Positions 22,600-35,500 of a stretch of 64,000 bases of DNA are shown here, one piece after another; position 1 is the first letter of the stretch, and each line of letters begins with the position of its first letter. The stretch is from Membranipora membranacea (lineage: Eukaryota; Bryozoa; Gymnolaemata; Cheilostomatida; Membraniporidae). A program made the translations under genes and the position numbers. The notes under the pieces are model-generated. The model searched no databases. It was not told where the DNA came from and saw only the letters and a program-made list of their open reading frames with translations. The stretch spans positions 13,809,493-13,873,492 of the forward strand of contig OU612071.1 of assembly GCA_914767715.1 (NCBI GenBank). Direction: 5' to 3'.

Positions 22600-25500
22600 G
22601 CCAGATCACAAAACTACAATATAAAAAAAGTCGAGTAAATTCAAGAACATGGTAAAATATGAGAGGGAATGAAAATCAAAACTTAGGTGTTTTTAGGCTG
22701 TATAATTGGTGTGCCTACATGATGTCTCAATTTCAGTTTAGGGCAAAAATAAAAGTTTTATTCTGGATTAAAGTATATTTCAGTCATGAATATTTCCATT
22801 TCTTGATGGTACGATATTGCTTAGCGTTTGGTAACACTTTGGATCAAGCAAATCTGTAGAGCCGAGAATCACATGATGGCCAGTCAACCAACAATTTGGA
22901 GATGTCAATCTATTTGGCATCATGTACGCCAAGACATGAAGTCAATCAGGTGAAATATAAAAGATCTTGTGTGCTGATGACTTAGTTTGAAGGGGGAGGG
23001 GGACCTTGAATAAAATTGACCAAATATCTCATAGCCAAATCTCTGCTCTTCAAGTGTTTGAGTTAGTCAAACTTGTTTCTAAATCAATCATTCAGAAGAC
23101 ATATAGGCCTAGTTGCATCAAGCAGGTAGTGATTAAGATACAAAACTTCAGTCTCAGAGATCTAAGTCATCTGAGCAAGGAACACAAAGAAAAGAAATTT
23201 CTCACAGTTCTGAATTCAAAGACTCCCCGAGAGAAGCAAACACCGCTAATTTTATCGTATGTAGTCTATATCAGTATTACAAACCAACTCTATGTTTGTG
23301 GGCCTCACATGTGACCTTTGGCAACATGATTTATCGACCTAACTTACTTACTGGAATTGCTGATGGAAATATCCTATAGCATGAATACCAGAACAGAAGT
23401 TTATAGGCAAAGGCGTTTATGGTCTAGTTATCCTGTTACGGTTGGTCACAGTATTCGTCTTCACGCCTGGAATGAATAGAGACAAACTTCAAACAGTTTC
23501 AAGGGGTCCCAACTGACTCAAGTCCTAAGCAACCAAAGTCCTAAACAACTGCTAAGCTCCCGCCCTCAGTGTCTACTGGTAGTGAGTGACAGAGTCCCTT
23601 CTTATGAGTTGTAGATCGTCAACTTGTGACTTTGTTGTGTTCTTGAGTGTATATTTCCCACTATACGCTCTCTGCTCATGGGACAATTACAAACAAGCAG
23701 CAGCGTGGCTTTTAACAGCCTGAGATCTTGACAGAGGTCCTATTCAGGTGGATGAATACTGACCAAGTAAGAAGAAGGCAGATGAGCATCTACTACTCTG
23801 TGTGGAGATAGGAGGAGTGAACCCAGAGTGTTTGAAAACTGAAGGGATACAACACCTAGAGAGAAGTGACTATACTTAGTAGTATAACCAAGTCCAATGA
23901 CCAATAGCAATGAATGAATTGTGTTTACAACACATGATGACATGAATTACAATATAGAATCTAGCTCAGTCTCAATGAGGTGTACACTGGAGACTAATCT
24001 ACATGCAATATCCTCTATGAGTTAGGTGGTAGACTCACTGCTGTGCCTTGTTGTTGTAGGCTCAAGTTTACTGAGCCTGAGCTATCTTCGTTGTCTCAAT
24101 CCTTTTTTGGCATCATTTCATCAATCAAGTATAAAATCCTTTTGATTGGTCACTTCTGCTTCACAATATTCATCCCATAAATGTTGTAGCACTGCTCCCG
24201 TAACTAAACCACAATAGGCCCTCAAACCATGTGTGCTGTCTAGCAGAGTGGCATCAGAAGTAAGTAAGTAAAGATGAATCACGGGCATGTGTGGGCAGGG
24301 AGTGGTGTGGGGTAACTAAAGTATAACAACAGATAATCTCCCCCCTTACTGAAATAGCCTGAGTTTAGCTTTTGATAGGGATTTTGGTATCACCTTCATA
24401 TGAAGTTAAAAAATTATCTATAATTTAGTACGGTCAAGGTCACCAACAAGGAAGTTTTGTTATTATTATCAGCATTCAGAGTTGTCTTCTTACAGTTGAA
24501 GAGCACATAACAATGTAAGGATGGGTAAGGTTAGGTAGCCTAGGCGAATGGTTAGGTTACACCAGATAAATTTCTTATAATATATTTATTTATTGACATT
24601 TGCTGTAAGCTTTAAACTAACAGTAGTTACTAAAAAGTAGCTTGTCAGCAGCCTGATTTTTGTTTTGGAAGTCAAAACAAAAAAAGGTCGCCGAGATTAA
24701 GGTAACCTACACCTAGTCTGAATTCATGTGGTAACTTCACTTCTATGTAAGTATGTCTGACGAGTTAAATTGATTTAATTTTGAACCGTTTGTTCTGTTA
24801 TTGCATGGAAAGTGTAAATTGTGGGCTCCTCTGCACTAGCTTATGTTTATAAGCCGTTACCCTAATTGCTCGAAAAGCCAGGCTGATGTTGCATTTTTGG
24901 GAATTTTGGTGAACATTTTTAACTGTTTGTACTACATGGAACGTATCGTATTTCTTCAATGCTTTGTATAGTTTTCTTTTTTTTGTCTTCACAAAACAAA
25001 AAATGCAAACTAGTCACACCTAACACCGACCACAAGTGCTCAACAGCCAGACAATGTATATAACTGCTCCTATTTGTGTCACTAAGCTTTCTTTGCATCA
25101 AAAAAGGAAAGATCACAAAGCTCAAGGTAACAGGTGACAAAAAAGAACACTCCATTGTGTTATTTAGACATTTAAAGAATTGGGAACACAGTGGCAAAAC
25201 AAGCTTTTTACAAGAGTGTATGACTTCAACAGTTTTGCCTGGCCGGAAATAACCAATTTTGGCAGCGGTTTGGTGATGATATTGTGACAAAAATTGTACA
25301 CAACATGGTTAACTATTCAATGCAGTGAATGCATACACTAAAATGCACCAAATGAATACACTGCTGCGCTACATACTTTCAACAATGGGTTTTTAATTTA
25401 CAGCTATATTGTGGTTCTCATTTACCTTCTACTGTATCTCTAATTGAGTCCTAGCTCTCTAAGCCAATTTGATGTGTTATTTTTCTGTTTTGTTATTGTC

Positions 25501-28500
25501 ATTAATATATTGTTTTGATTTTTCATTATATTTAAATCATTAAGGTTTCACACTTAGCAATTTGGGTTCTGGTGTAATGAAATATGTCCAAACTCTTGCC
25601 CCCCTCCCAACACCCCTTTCAGCAACACACAAGTTACCATGACTTTGAAGTCCAACAAGATTCTATTCGAAACAATAGAAGTCAAATACAATAATTCTCA
25701 TTTAAAAGATCAAAAGATTGTTATTGGTCATGCCGGTGCTGTTATAAACTATCCTAACATCACAGAGTCTAGTGTAATGTCCGCCTGTCAATATAGTCAA
25801 ACAAGATATGTGGCTTATATGATGATTTAACATATTATCCCCACCTTGCTACTAAGAAGACAACTCCCAAACACTAAGATGCGAGTTTGTCTAAGTTGGT
25901 CGGTACAGTATTCACAGGGGATATATTTTGGCATTTTATGCCTTTTTTCATAGAAATAACAGATGTCTTAGCTAGAGAAAATCCTTTGTCATATCTTAAC
26001 CTTACGTGGGCCTCTGACTCAGACCAAGGAGTTAGGAGTTCCTTGCTCAGACCCTTTCACTGAGATAAGTAATTTGCTTTCTTAGAAATGAGCGATGGGG
26101 TTGTGTTTTTTCAGAATTACCTCTCTTGATCATTTTATTACTTCTCAATATGCGTGATTAACATACGCACAAACTATTTTGTTGAACGTATATTTGCCAA
26201 TGTTTGTCTTGCAATCAACCATATGTAAATAAATGATTTTCTTATCAGGGTCTCAATGATTGATTGTGTTACCTATTGTGCCAAAAAAGGTATGGATGGA
26301 TCCATGACTGTTGGGATTTTGGATTTCCAAAAAAATGGTCTACTTTCAGTTTAAGAAATGTTGAGGCAGGGTTTATGGCAAGCCACCCTCTAAAAAAGCT
26401 CAATAAGTTTTTGAGTCTATTCAAGCAGTTGAGTGGAAGACAAAATATTGCGCAGGCAGTGTTGGCCTAATTCATTTGTGAACTGCGCATTTATCAGTAA
26501 ACATACGATATTACTGCTGGAAATAAGGTTGTCGTTAGATTCATTGCCCTCTCTTTCGGTTGGGGCATTATCTGGAACTTCTGGAAAGGTTGGTACATAC
26601 AGCATACATGGATTAATTTTCAGTTGTTCTTGGCTATAGTTTGTGTAAGAACAAACTTATGAATTCAGGAAAAAGTAGGTCGAGTCTGATCACAATACAA
26701 GTAAATGAAGGAATTCAAACTTTCTGTTACCGATTATATAACCATCATATTAGGTGTAGGGATGCCTCCAATGAGGGTGTAAAGGTAGTAAGGTACCCAA
26801 AAATCCTCGAAAGCCGTAAACGAGCTACCTGGAGGTGGATTCGAGCTGCAATAAACTGAAATAGCAAATCATGGGCAACGAACCATAGATCGTAGCATGA
26901 GTTCATGAGGCAATTTTGGATTCGTAGCATCTTTATTAGAATAAAGAGATAAGGTTGTTGCATTCCTGTTTCATTATAATTGCCTAGGGGGTCTGAAAGA
27001 GGCTTTACATTGTGTCCTGACAGTTTAATTCAATTTATTCTCGTAGCTGAGCTGAATCATGTGTGTATCCTGGGGGGTCCCGTGAAGGTTTCACATGAAA
27101 ACTAATTATTCTTTTGCCAATGATGCTGACTGCTGGGTATTTGTCCAAGTATACCCTTCTGATTAGGCTAATATCAATGTTGTAGAGGGGTCCACCTTCT
27201 TGCTATAAACCAATTGAGGAAGGATTATTATGACGCATGGGCAGTACAGCATGGTATAGACCTTGGCTTCAAGATGTAATAATCTTTTCTGTTTTGTGTA
27301 TTACCACAGAGTTTGACTGTTCTGAATTTGATGTATGCCAGGACGTACTGAAAATACTGAGGTGAGTGTCTGCCAGTACCATGTGAAACGAGTATTATGT
27401 TTTCACTGTAATAATTGACATAACTTCGGCAGTAGTCTGAGCCCCCCAGACTTTTGCCCCTCGGCCGACGGCCCCCGCAGGTTGATAACAGTCTGACTAA
27501 CATTTGAATAATTGTAAATGAACAAAAGTTCATTGTAAACATAGAGGCAGCGATGGCCAAAATAATGTAGTTAATTACGTTACGGAAAGGTGAGATGAAA
27601 ATCTTGCAGTATAACAAGCAAAATACATTGTGGACAATTTCTAAAGTTGGTTCCAATTTTCATATATGGATGGAGCAAAAACAAATAAAATACCCTAATA
27701 ACCTTGCAGAGAGGGCTCAATATAAGAAGAGTCCTTTTCTGACCCAATATAAACTTTCAGAGGTCACTGCGACTCAATGCCAAATATTTGGGAGTTTCGA
27801 ACTGTGAGAATGACTATTAAACTTGATTGCCAAAACACTGTTGATAATGGTTTCAAAAAGCGATATATTATCATGTATGCGTTGTCAGTGTATATACTTT
27901 GGTTGCGAGTGAAATAGTTTTAGGACAATTTTTTATATTCCGCAAATATTTGAAGAGTGACTTTATAGAAATCCTACACTCTGGATTTTCCGATGAAATT
28001 TCCGCAGATGTTGGATAGCAAGTTTTCCATGACTAAAATCAGACTATACACATCCGTCCAATCAGAGTAATGGAAAATTCCCTGGTTCATTGGGTGAGCG
28101 CCAACTATTTTATTGCGATGAGCGTTTTATCTCAGTTGATCGAGTTTATAAATTCTTTTGAATAAATAGGCATAAATAGTTACTTAAATTACTGGGAAGC
28201 TGTTGGCAGTGATGTGATGCCATAGAAGTTTCCCAATATGAAATGAGTTCATCTACCAGGCGCAGGCAGTCTAACAATTCACATGGTGGCTGCTATTTAT
28301 ATGTCAAGTTTTTACCTATACCCTGTAGCTGTAGCAGCCTGTCGCAAAGCGAATCCAAGTCGGTTCACCAATTTTACCTGCCTTCAAGTTGACCTTTAAA
28401 ACAAATAAAGGTGATGCATCAATAACCAAAAAATATCGTCCTGTGGTCTGTGTACCACTGCCCTCAAGCTACATATGAAGGACAGTATGATTGTTTGACT

Positions 28501-29536
28501 TTTCGTCACAAGTTGATTGTCATCAAAACTAGATATGTCATATTGTCAAAAATAATCTAGTTACATAAATATTAGAGGCAGTTTGTCCATTGCAACATGA
28601 TGAGGGTTATCTACAAAAGGGATAAAAGCTGTACTGTGAATGATTTGTCTTTGACTTGCAGAGCTATCGAACATAAGATGATGATGTTATGAGCTCAGGA
28701 ATACCTGCTCTCAAACTGAAAGAACCAACTTTTTAGGTTTTTGCATAACAGTGCAGTGTAGCAGCACTACAAGGGCACACGTACAAACATAAACAGTCAT
28801 AGAATAGTAGGCCTATAATATAAAATTGCATCAATGTGAGTGAGGCATTATTCAACACCAAAAGTTTGTTCACAAGAGAAGTTCCTCGACCAAAATTCAT
28901 AAATGGATATGAGGCAAAATCAGAATTTATAGGTCTTATTCTAAATTCCTCATGGGTTCCTGAGTTGAACCTAATAATCTGAGTATCTCAGGCTAAACCT
29001 GAGTGGTTGAGAGCACTGATAACAAGTGCCAATCCTTTAACTAGTTAGCCACAATTCCGTAGCATAAATGAGTCAAAATAATGACACTTGCAGGTCACTA
29101 CATCATTCAGGCTGCATCCAATATTGGCTAGTTTTCATGAGTGTTTCTATACAATTATAATTTATTCTACTCAGTAGAGTAAACTGAATAATATCACACT
29201 TTATGATTGTCTGATTAATAAGCTAAGTAAATAGATCAATTTCAGTTCACTTTGTCTGCATTTGGAGTTGCACCACTCTACTGATATGGGGAAGCAACTC
29301 AAAACACAGGCAAGCTGAAATAAATTTGTTTGAAATAAATACCAATGTGACGGTGAGGCAAAATATGTCAAAGCACATGTCTGTAAACTATGTCTGGGCT
29401 TATTTTGAATTTCCTAAAACCCTAGCATTACCAATCTGTGTTATGTATTGTAGATTTTTGATTGAGTCACATACAGCCCCAAGTTTTTGTTCGGTATATT
29501 GTTGGACAGAAGGCGTGACTGAGTCAATTCTCCAAA
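22600..29536. other. Intergenic region between receptor and caspase genes
   Basis: Upstream of both divergent genes. It contains one GC-rich repeat copy and scattered low-complexity tracts. No convincing exon, RNA gene or promoter motif was recognised. Confidence 0.45.
27430..27480. repeat. Dispersed GC-rich repeat, copy 4
   Basis: GTAGTCTGAGCCCCCCAGACTTTTGCCCCTCGGCCGACGGCCCCC, the best-preserved core of the family. Confidence 0.55.
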
Positions 29537-32500
29537 ATGGATGGAGCCGCAGCTGCTCCTCGATCGCCAGGTGATTCACAATGTAGGAGCTTCAACTGTA
29601 ACCTATATCCTTTTGATTTCTTTCGATACAGTTTAGCAGTCTATTTGTTCTAGTAAGAGTTAATCCTACTAGTTGAGGATAATTATTCTCAATATATTTT
29701 ATATGATTATAAGTTAGATCAACCAGAGAGTTTCGAAAACCCACTGTAAGGTGATCACGGCTCTCGCTGTGACAAGGTTCATACTCGGCAGCGCATCGGG
29801 GGCATGCCAAGATATGTACTGACATTGTAGAGACAGTCCCACATGTGCAAGCTGCTACACAACACAACATCTCCCTGACACACTTGCAAAAGCAGCGCGT
29901 AGGGCCTGCAGAGTGTGCACACTCTTCAGCACTAATTCCATGCACTTCTATTTTCTGTAAGTCCAAACTCTCTACATGCAGCCAGTGTTGACAGAAGGCT
30001 AGATTGTCCAACCCTGCCAAGCAAGGACAGGAAAGCGTTCAAGTTCTTTTAACAGTCCATGCCAATAGTGGCCACTCAAACAGCTTTTCAACTGCGAGAA
30101 GGGAATTTGTAATCCAGGTACAATATTTGTCCCATCTCTACACTTTCTGCAGAAATGCATATTCCTGTTTTTCCTTACATGTCAGGTGTTAGGTTTAGGA
30201 TTTGATATTTTGGCGCAATAATTGCAGTTCTACTCGTTGGCAGGAAATAGTTTATCAAGGAGTAATATTTTATACCTTGACAATATAATACTAGGTCCTA
30301 GGATATCTGCAGTCCACCGCTAACTAACAAAAAAGAGCTCTTCTCGGGATTGACTGACTGAGCGTTCTTGTATTTTTCTGTGCTATGGCACTGGGGCCCT
30401 AAGACATGTTATCTACCATCAGGGTCATGAATCGCCAGTTCTGCTTTCCCAAATGGAAATTCTGCACCAGATCCTTGAGTCATGACTCACAGCAGAGCTC
30501 AAATCCTTTGTCTGGTTGCCAGGTCCCCGCATACTTGCAGCAGTACGCCAGACATCCTATCGGTTGTCCCACCAGAGATTATCAATGTTGACCTGAAAAT
30601 ATTCCCCATTGAAGATCCACAGAGTTGTATCATTCTTAGGTTAACATTTTCTTACAACAAACACTGTTACTGAATTTTTTTCTCAGGTGACGAGGAATAT
30701 GACATAGTTCCGATACTGGAAACAGTTTCGGTAAATGAGAACCAAGCATCTGGCAACGCACATTTGTCAAGTCAGGGTTATCAGGAAGCTATCCAACCCC
30801 ATGAAGATGCCATCAGCTATTTACCGAATGCACTTCGTTTAGACGCCTGGATGCCTGGAGAAGCGACAGGTACGTAGATAAATAAGTTCAGATACTAGTT
30901 GTAGGCACACTGTAAGCTTTATCCGACACATGGCACCTGTATCATGATTAAATTATAAAATTTTAGGATATCTTATCAAATAAATAAATAAACCAACCTC
31001 AATAATGAACAGGGTCGAAAGGTATTTTTCTTTCTTGAAGAGCATTCTATAAGCAGTCTTTACGTTTCTTAGTTTGACCGCTATCCTTTTCTATAACTAA
31101 TTGGTGGGTCAGATTCTACTTTACTTGTGAAATGGTGGGACCAATCTTCAGACACTTAGAGCCATTGTTGACCAATGTTTAGAGAAAATCTAAGTATCAC
31201 TCAAACTGATTCCATCACCAATTCCTTCAAGGTTGTAGTTTTCTGGCGGCATTCGATGAGCTAGAGTAGCTCTATTATGATGTTTAGGAATTGTGTTATA
31301 TTTCTTTTTATATTTTAGAGGAAACTTTAGATGCTCTCGTGGACAATTTTGGAGCAAACCTAGCTGATCAAGGTATGTTGAAGGTTTTCCACCATGATTA
31401 TATTAATCCCTTCTTACAATACTGCAATAATTACAGACTGTCCTTAGACCAGGAACCCTGACAGAACGTGCCACTCAAGTTTTCTGCAATATTTTTTGAA
31501 AGTAAAATCTGTGCTCACTTGTACTGAGTATGAAATAATAAGTAGATTGATGATGCTCATATACTTAATAATTAACCTAGCCAGGTCACCATAACATCAA
31601 TAGTTAGGCAATTAATTATGGGGGGGGATGTTGTGACTGGAGAAGTTTGATTGGGTAGTAGCAATGATAATACCATTGATTTCCTGTGCACAATCCATGG
31701 TTTTATTTGGATAATTTAGCAGATCACGTTGATCAATTTGATGTTGTTTTTATTTGAAGAAAGAAATTTTTTAGGAGCAAGTTAAGTTCAACCTAAACAC
31801 AACAAGCCGCTCAATCAATATCATTTGTCAAACTCAAATATGATTGCAATTGATCAATTTATCAATAAACAACCCATTGATTGTGCACTGCAAGTCAATC
31901 ATAGCATCATTGCAACTAAACAATACAAAGTCATAACATCAGCCACAATTGAAAGCCTCAGTGCCTCAATGATTAAACTCCATAATATAGTCTAAGATGG
32001 TGTTAACTGTTAATCAAATCCAAATCAGTCTTTCTGTTAAAATGGTTCAAACCCCTTCAGCGTCTATGAAGTTCATAACAGGTTTTTGGCTATCTATAGC
32101 AGACAATGACGCATCCGATAGGATGTCAGCAATCCATGAGAGAGATAGTAACCGTGAGACGTCTGGACTAGGAAATAGCAGAGCTAGTATTGTCGACAGC
32201 ACAGGTAAGACAAATTCACAAAACACTTTGACATTTTTTCTGTGAAACATGTGAATTTTTATTATAATATGATACTATTTTATTATGATTACACATATTA
32301 CTGTGAGAGTTAACTCAAAGGAACCTGTGCCTTTGCTGTATCTATGCCAGGAGTTGGTCAGTGGTTAGTGCTGTTGACACGGTGAAATTAATTCACTGCT
32401 ATATTTTTCCTTTAAAGTAGCATACAACCCTGGCACCACTAGATATAAATCCACTTGCAATTTGCCTTCACAGATAGGCTACATCTCAACAATGAAAATC

Positions 32501-35500
32501 TTAGGTATAAGCTCTGGTTCTGCACCATAGGGCAGTCAGCAGCCCGTAAACCCCAATGGCTGCAAAAAAAATTAAATTAAATTGGGAAGCTGTGTTTTGT
32601 TTATAATCTCATAGAAAAGCGTAATTTTATTTTATTGAAGGCAAAAATATTGTTTCTGTAGATGAATTTTCAATTGACATGACCGTTTATATATTAAGAT
32701 TAAAACAAACAAAAGATTACTGCTTTAATTCTTGAAGCAAATACTTTTCTACATCAATTTTTTCCAGCAATAACTTTATTTTGAGAGTATTAACACTCGG
32801 CCAATCATATTGGGTATGCCTGTTACTGAAACAAAATGGTGGATGAGAGTTTGCAATTAAAATAATTAAAGTTTTCTAATTTGATTTTCTTTTATAACAT
32901 GCAAATTTAGAAGGAGTACATCATTACGCATCAAACATCAAAATCTAACTTTTGTGGTTGTCTGCTACTTTAATCTATAAATAATGCCACTAACAATCAA
33001 AGCTTATATGGAACTTTAAGTTTTGTTATTCTTTTCATTCGAGTAGCTTTATACTTTTGCATCCCAGCTATAGCTTGATTCACTGGTACTTGTTCCAATT
33101 GGCACTGGTGAATCAGAAGACTTGCTTCAAATTGTCCACAAAGATTCCAAGGGGATTGATTTAACGCTGCCAATTTATATGCCGTCATTTGATAAACGCA
33201 AGATGAAGTGATATTTAGGTTACCAGTCTTGATTTTTCTCAGTACCATATAAAGGAAAGATAATATTGGGTATTCTGTTTCAGGTGATGAGAACATGATC
33301 TATGTCCTTACTCTTGAGCGTACACGCTGGAGTGAAGAGATTCTTACCACAGCTTTGTCGCACTCTCATCTGGATGACAGTGATCGAAAGATTGTTTTGG
33401 AGGGTAAAAAATTTCATTACATTCATCGGCTCAAAAGATCTGGTAAGCCTAATGATATAACAACCGAAGACAAAAATAATTATCCACCAGGACACCAAAC
33501 CCATGCTAATGTTCACAATTTAGATCTGTGTCTTGACAGATATGGACAGAAAATTTCAAATGTCAACACATTTATCAAATTAATATTCAACTATGAAAGA
33601 TGGTGTATCCAGAGGTCTTTGTTGGCTTCAAGCATCCCATACACGCAGTTTGCTGTTATTACAGATCAGAAGAGTACAGTGATGGATGTTGCGATAGAAG
33701 ATGAAATAACTGTACAAACTTACGAGCGGAATGTGTTAAATAACTACGGTGAGCATTGGTTCCAAAACTCTTGCAAGTACTTTGCTAGAGGTTTTTAGGA
33801 AAATTTTGTTCTCTGCTGCCATTTAAATTTATTCAGTATAAGACGAATGCCTTCCAAGAGAGAAAGGAAAGTTAAATGCAAAGCAGAATAAAGGGAACAC
33901 GAATTTATGGTTTATTAAATTTCCAAGCTCGCAGGGTGCATCACTTGAAGCATTATGATAGACGAGAATACATGTCTTAGCCTAAACAATCACACAAGTG
34001 TTTTGCATCCCTGATTAGCTTCTGATCATTAGAATGAAATTTCTTTATCTTTGTAGTCATACTCCATTCCCTTCTTGTGAATTCTAAGAATTTACAGATA
34101 AACCTATCTGATGAGCAAGACAAAAATGCGATTTTCATGCTGGTATTTATGCAATTGAGACACTTGCTCATAGGATGTTCGCTCAGCCCAAGTGATTTTG
34201 ATGGAAGAATAACATTCGACAAAGACAGCAGAGGAGATATATGGTTTCAGATCCATCTCTCTGATGCAGGTGGGTATTTTCAAATCCCAAATTTTAAGTA
34301 TCCATGCTGCCACTTTTCATTTGATGTCCTGTTCTGCAAATTGATACAGCAACAATTTACTGTTTATTTTAGTGATTTTACAAATTAACTAGTTAGTTGA
34401 ATTGTGATTTAAGGATAAGGGTAATATTTATTTGTTACTAAGATCAAAGATCTAGCAAACATAATTGGCTGGCAGATTTAAAAATCAAATTGTAGAAATA
34501 GAACTGATGAAATGTTGTGTCGTTCTTTTGTTGCCACAGATGAAAATATGTTTATCCCTATCCCTAGTTGCAAACATGCTTGGTGTGAATCCTGATAAAA
34601 ATCCTCCGCTGTTATAAAAAATGTTCATTAGTCCTCAATGAAAAACAATATCTTCAATTTTATGTAGAATGTGAAATGATCAGAAAATATATAGAGGGAA
34701 GCAGTAAACTACCCTGTTTCTGCATCGGTATGCCAGACATAAAGATGAAGTTGAAACTCCTCCCCAATCAACCTTCTAGGGAGGATGATCAGACTGAAGG
34801 TAATCATCAATAATAATGCTCAACAATTGTAACAGATGTACAGAGGGTACTCTGCAGAGGTAGTTATACTGCCTGTGGTTTTGATCCATGATGATGGGAA
34901 ATGAGTCAATAAGAGAATGAAAATGACAGACGTGTCTATGCATGCAGCTTTTTACTCAAATGAGATGACTATTGGTAGTTATATTCCTCAATTACACTTG
35001 ATGGTAATAGTATCAGATGCAATATTGAATTTTACCATTGCGTTATGATATAAATGTGGGATCTTTTTTGGGCGTATTTGACTTGTTATTAACAAATTTG
35101 AAGTTAGATATGACAATCTGAGTCATCATTGCGGAGAGGGTTACACCCTAGATTACAGGTACAGGTATTCATGGTACTCAAGCTGCACCCTATACCCTTG
35201 CCCGCCGGGATTCCGGCTACTCTCTTTACCGAAGAGGCAGAACACACAGTGGGCCACCGGTATTTAAGTCCCATTGCGCAAGGACCTGTCTAGGATGAAT
35301 GGCGAGCCAGTACTAAATTAGAAATGACTGCTGGCGCCTGGACCTCACAGATCACAAGTCTGTACCCTTAACCATCAGACCACTCCTGTCAGGACAGTCA
35401 ATCATCATTTAACTTTTAGGGAGTTACGGGGATGATAACAGAAGTGCAGATGAGAGATGTGGCCACCCAAGTAACGGAAATGGAAATTTCATCCCTACAC

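Noticed and set aside
24919-25290. 123-codon minus-strand open frame
   Set aside because: Composition and motifs look random, and no phase-compatible exon was found nearby.
25639-25830. 63-codon plus-strand open frame
   Set aside because: No domain, no matching exon neighbours and no signal peptide. Consistent with chance in AT-rich DNA.
27228-27656. 142-codon minus-strand open frame
   Set aside because: It spans a dispersed GC-rich repeat and has no recognisable domain or splice context.
33443-33798. Extension of caspase exon 5 open frame past its donor
   Set aside because: The phase-1 donor at 33442 joins perfectly to 34057. The extension shows no conserved pattern and is read as intron.
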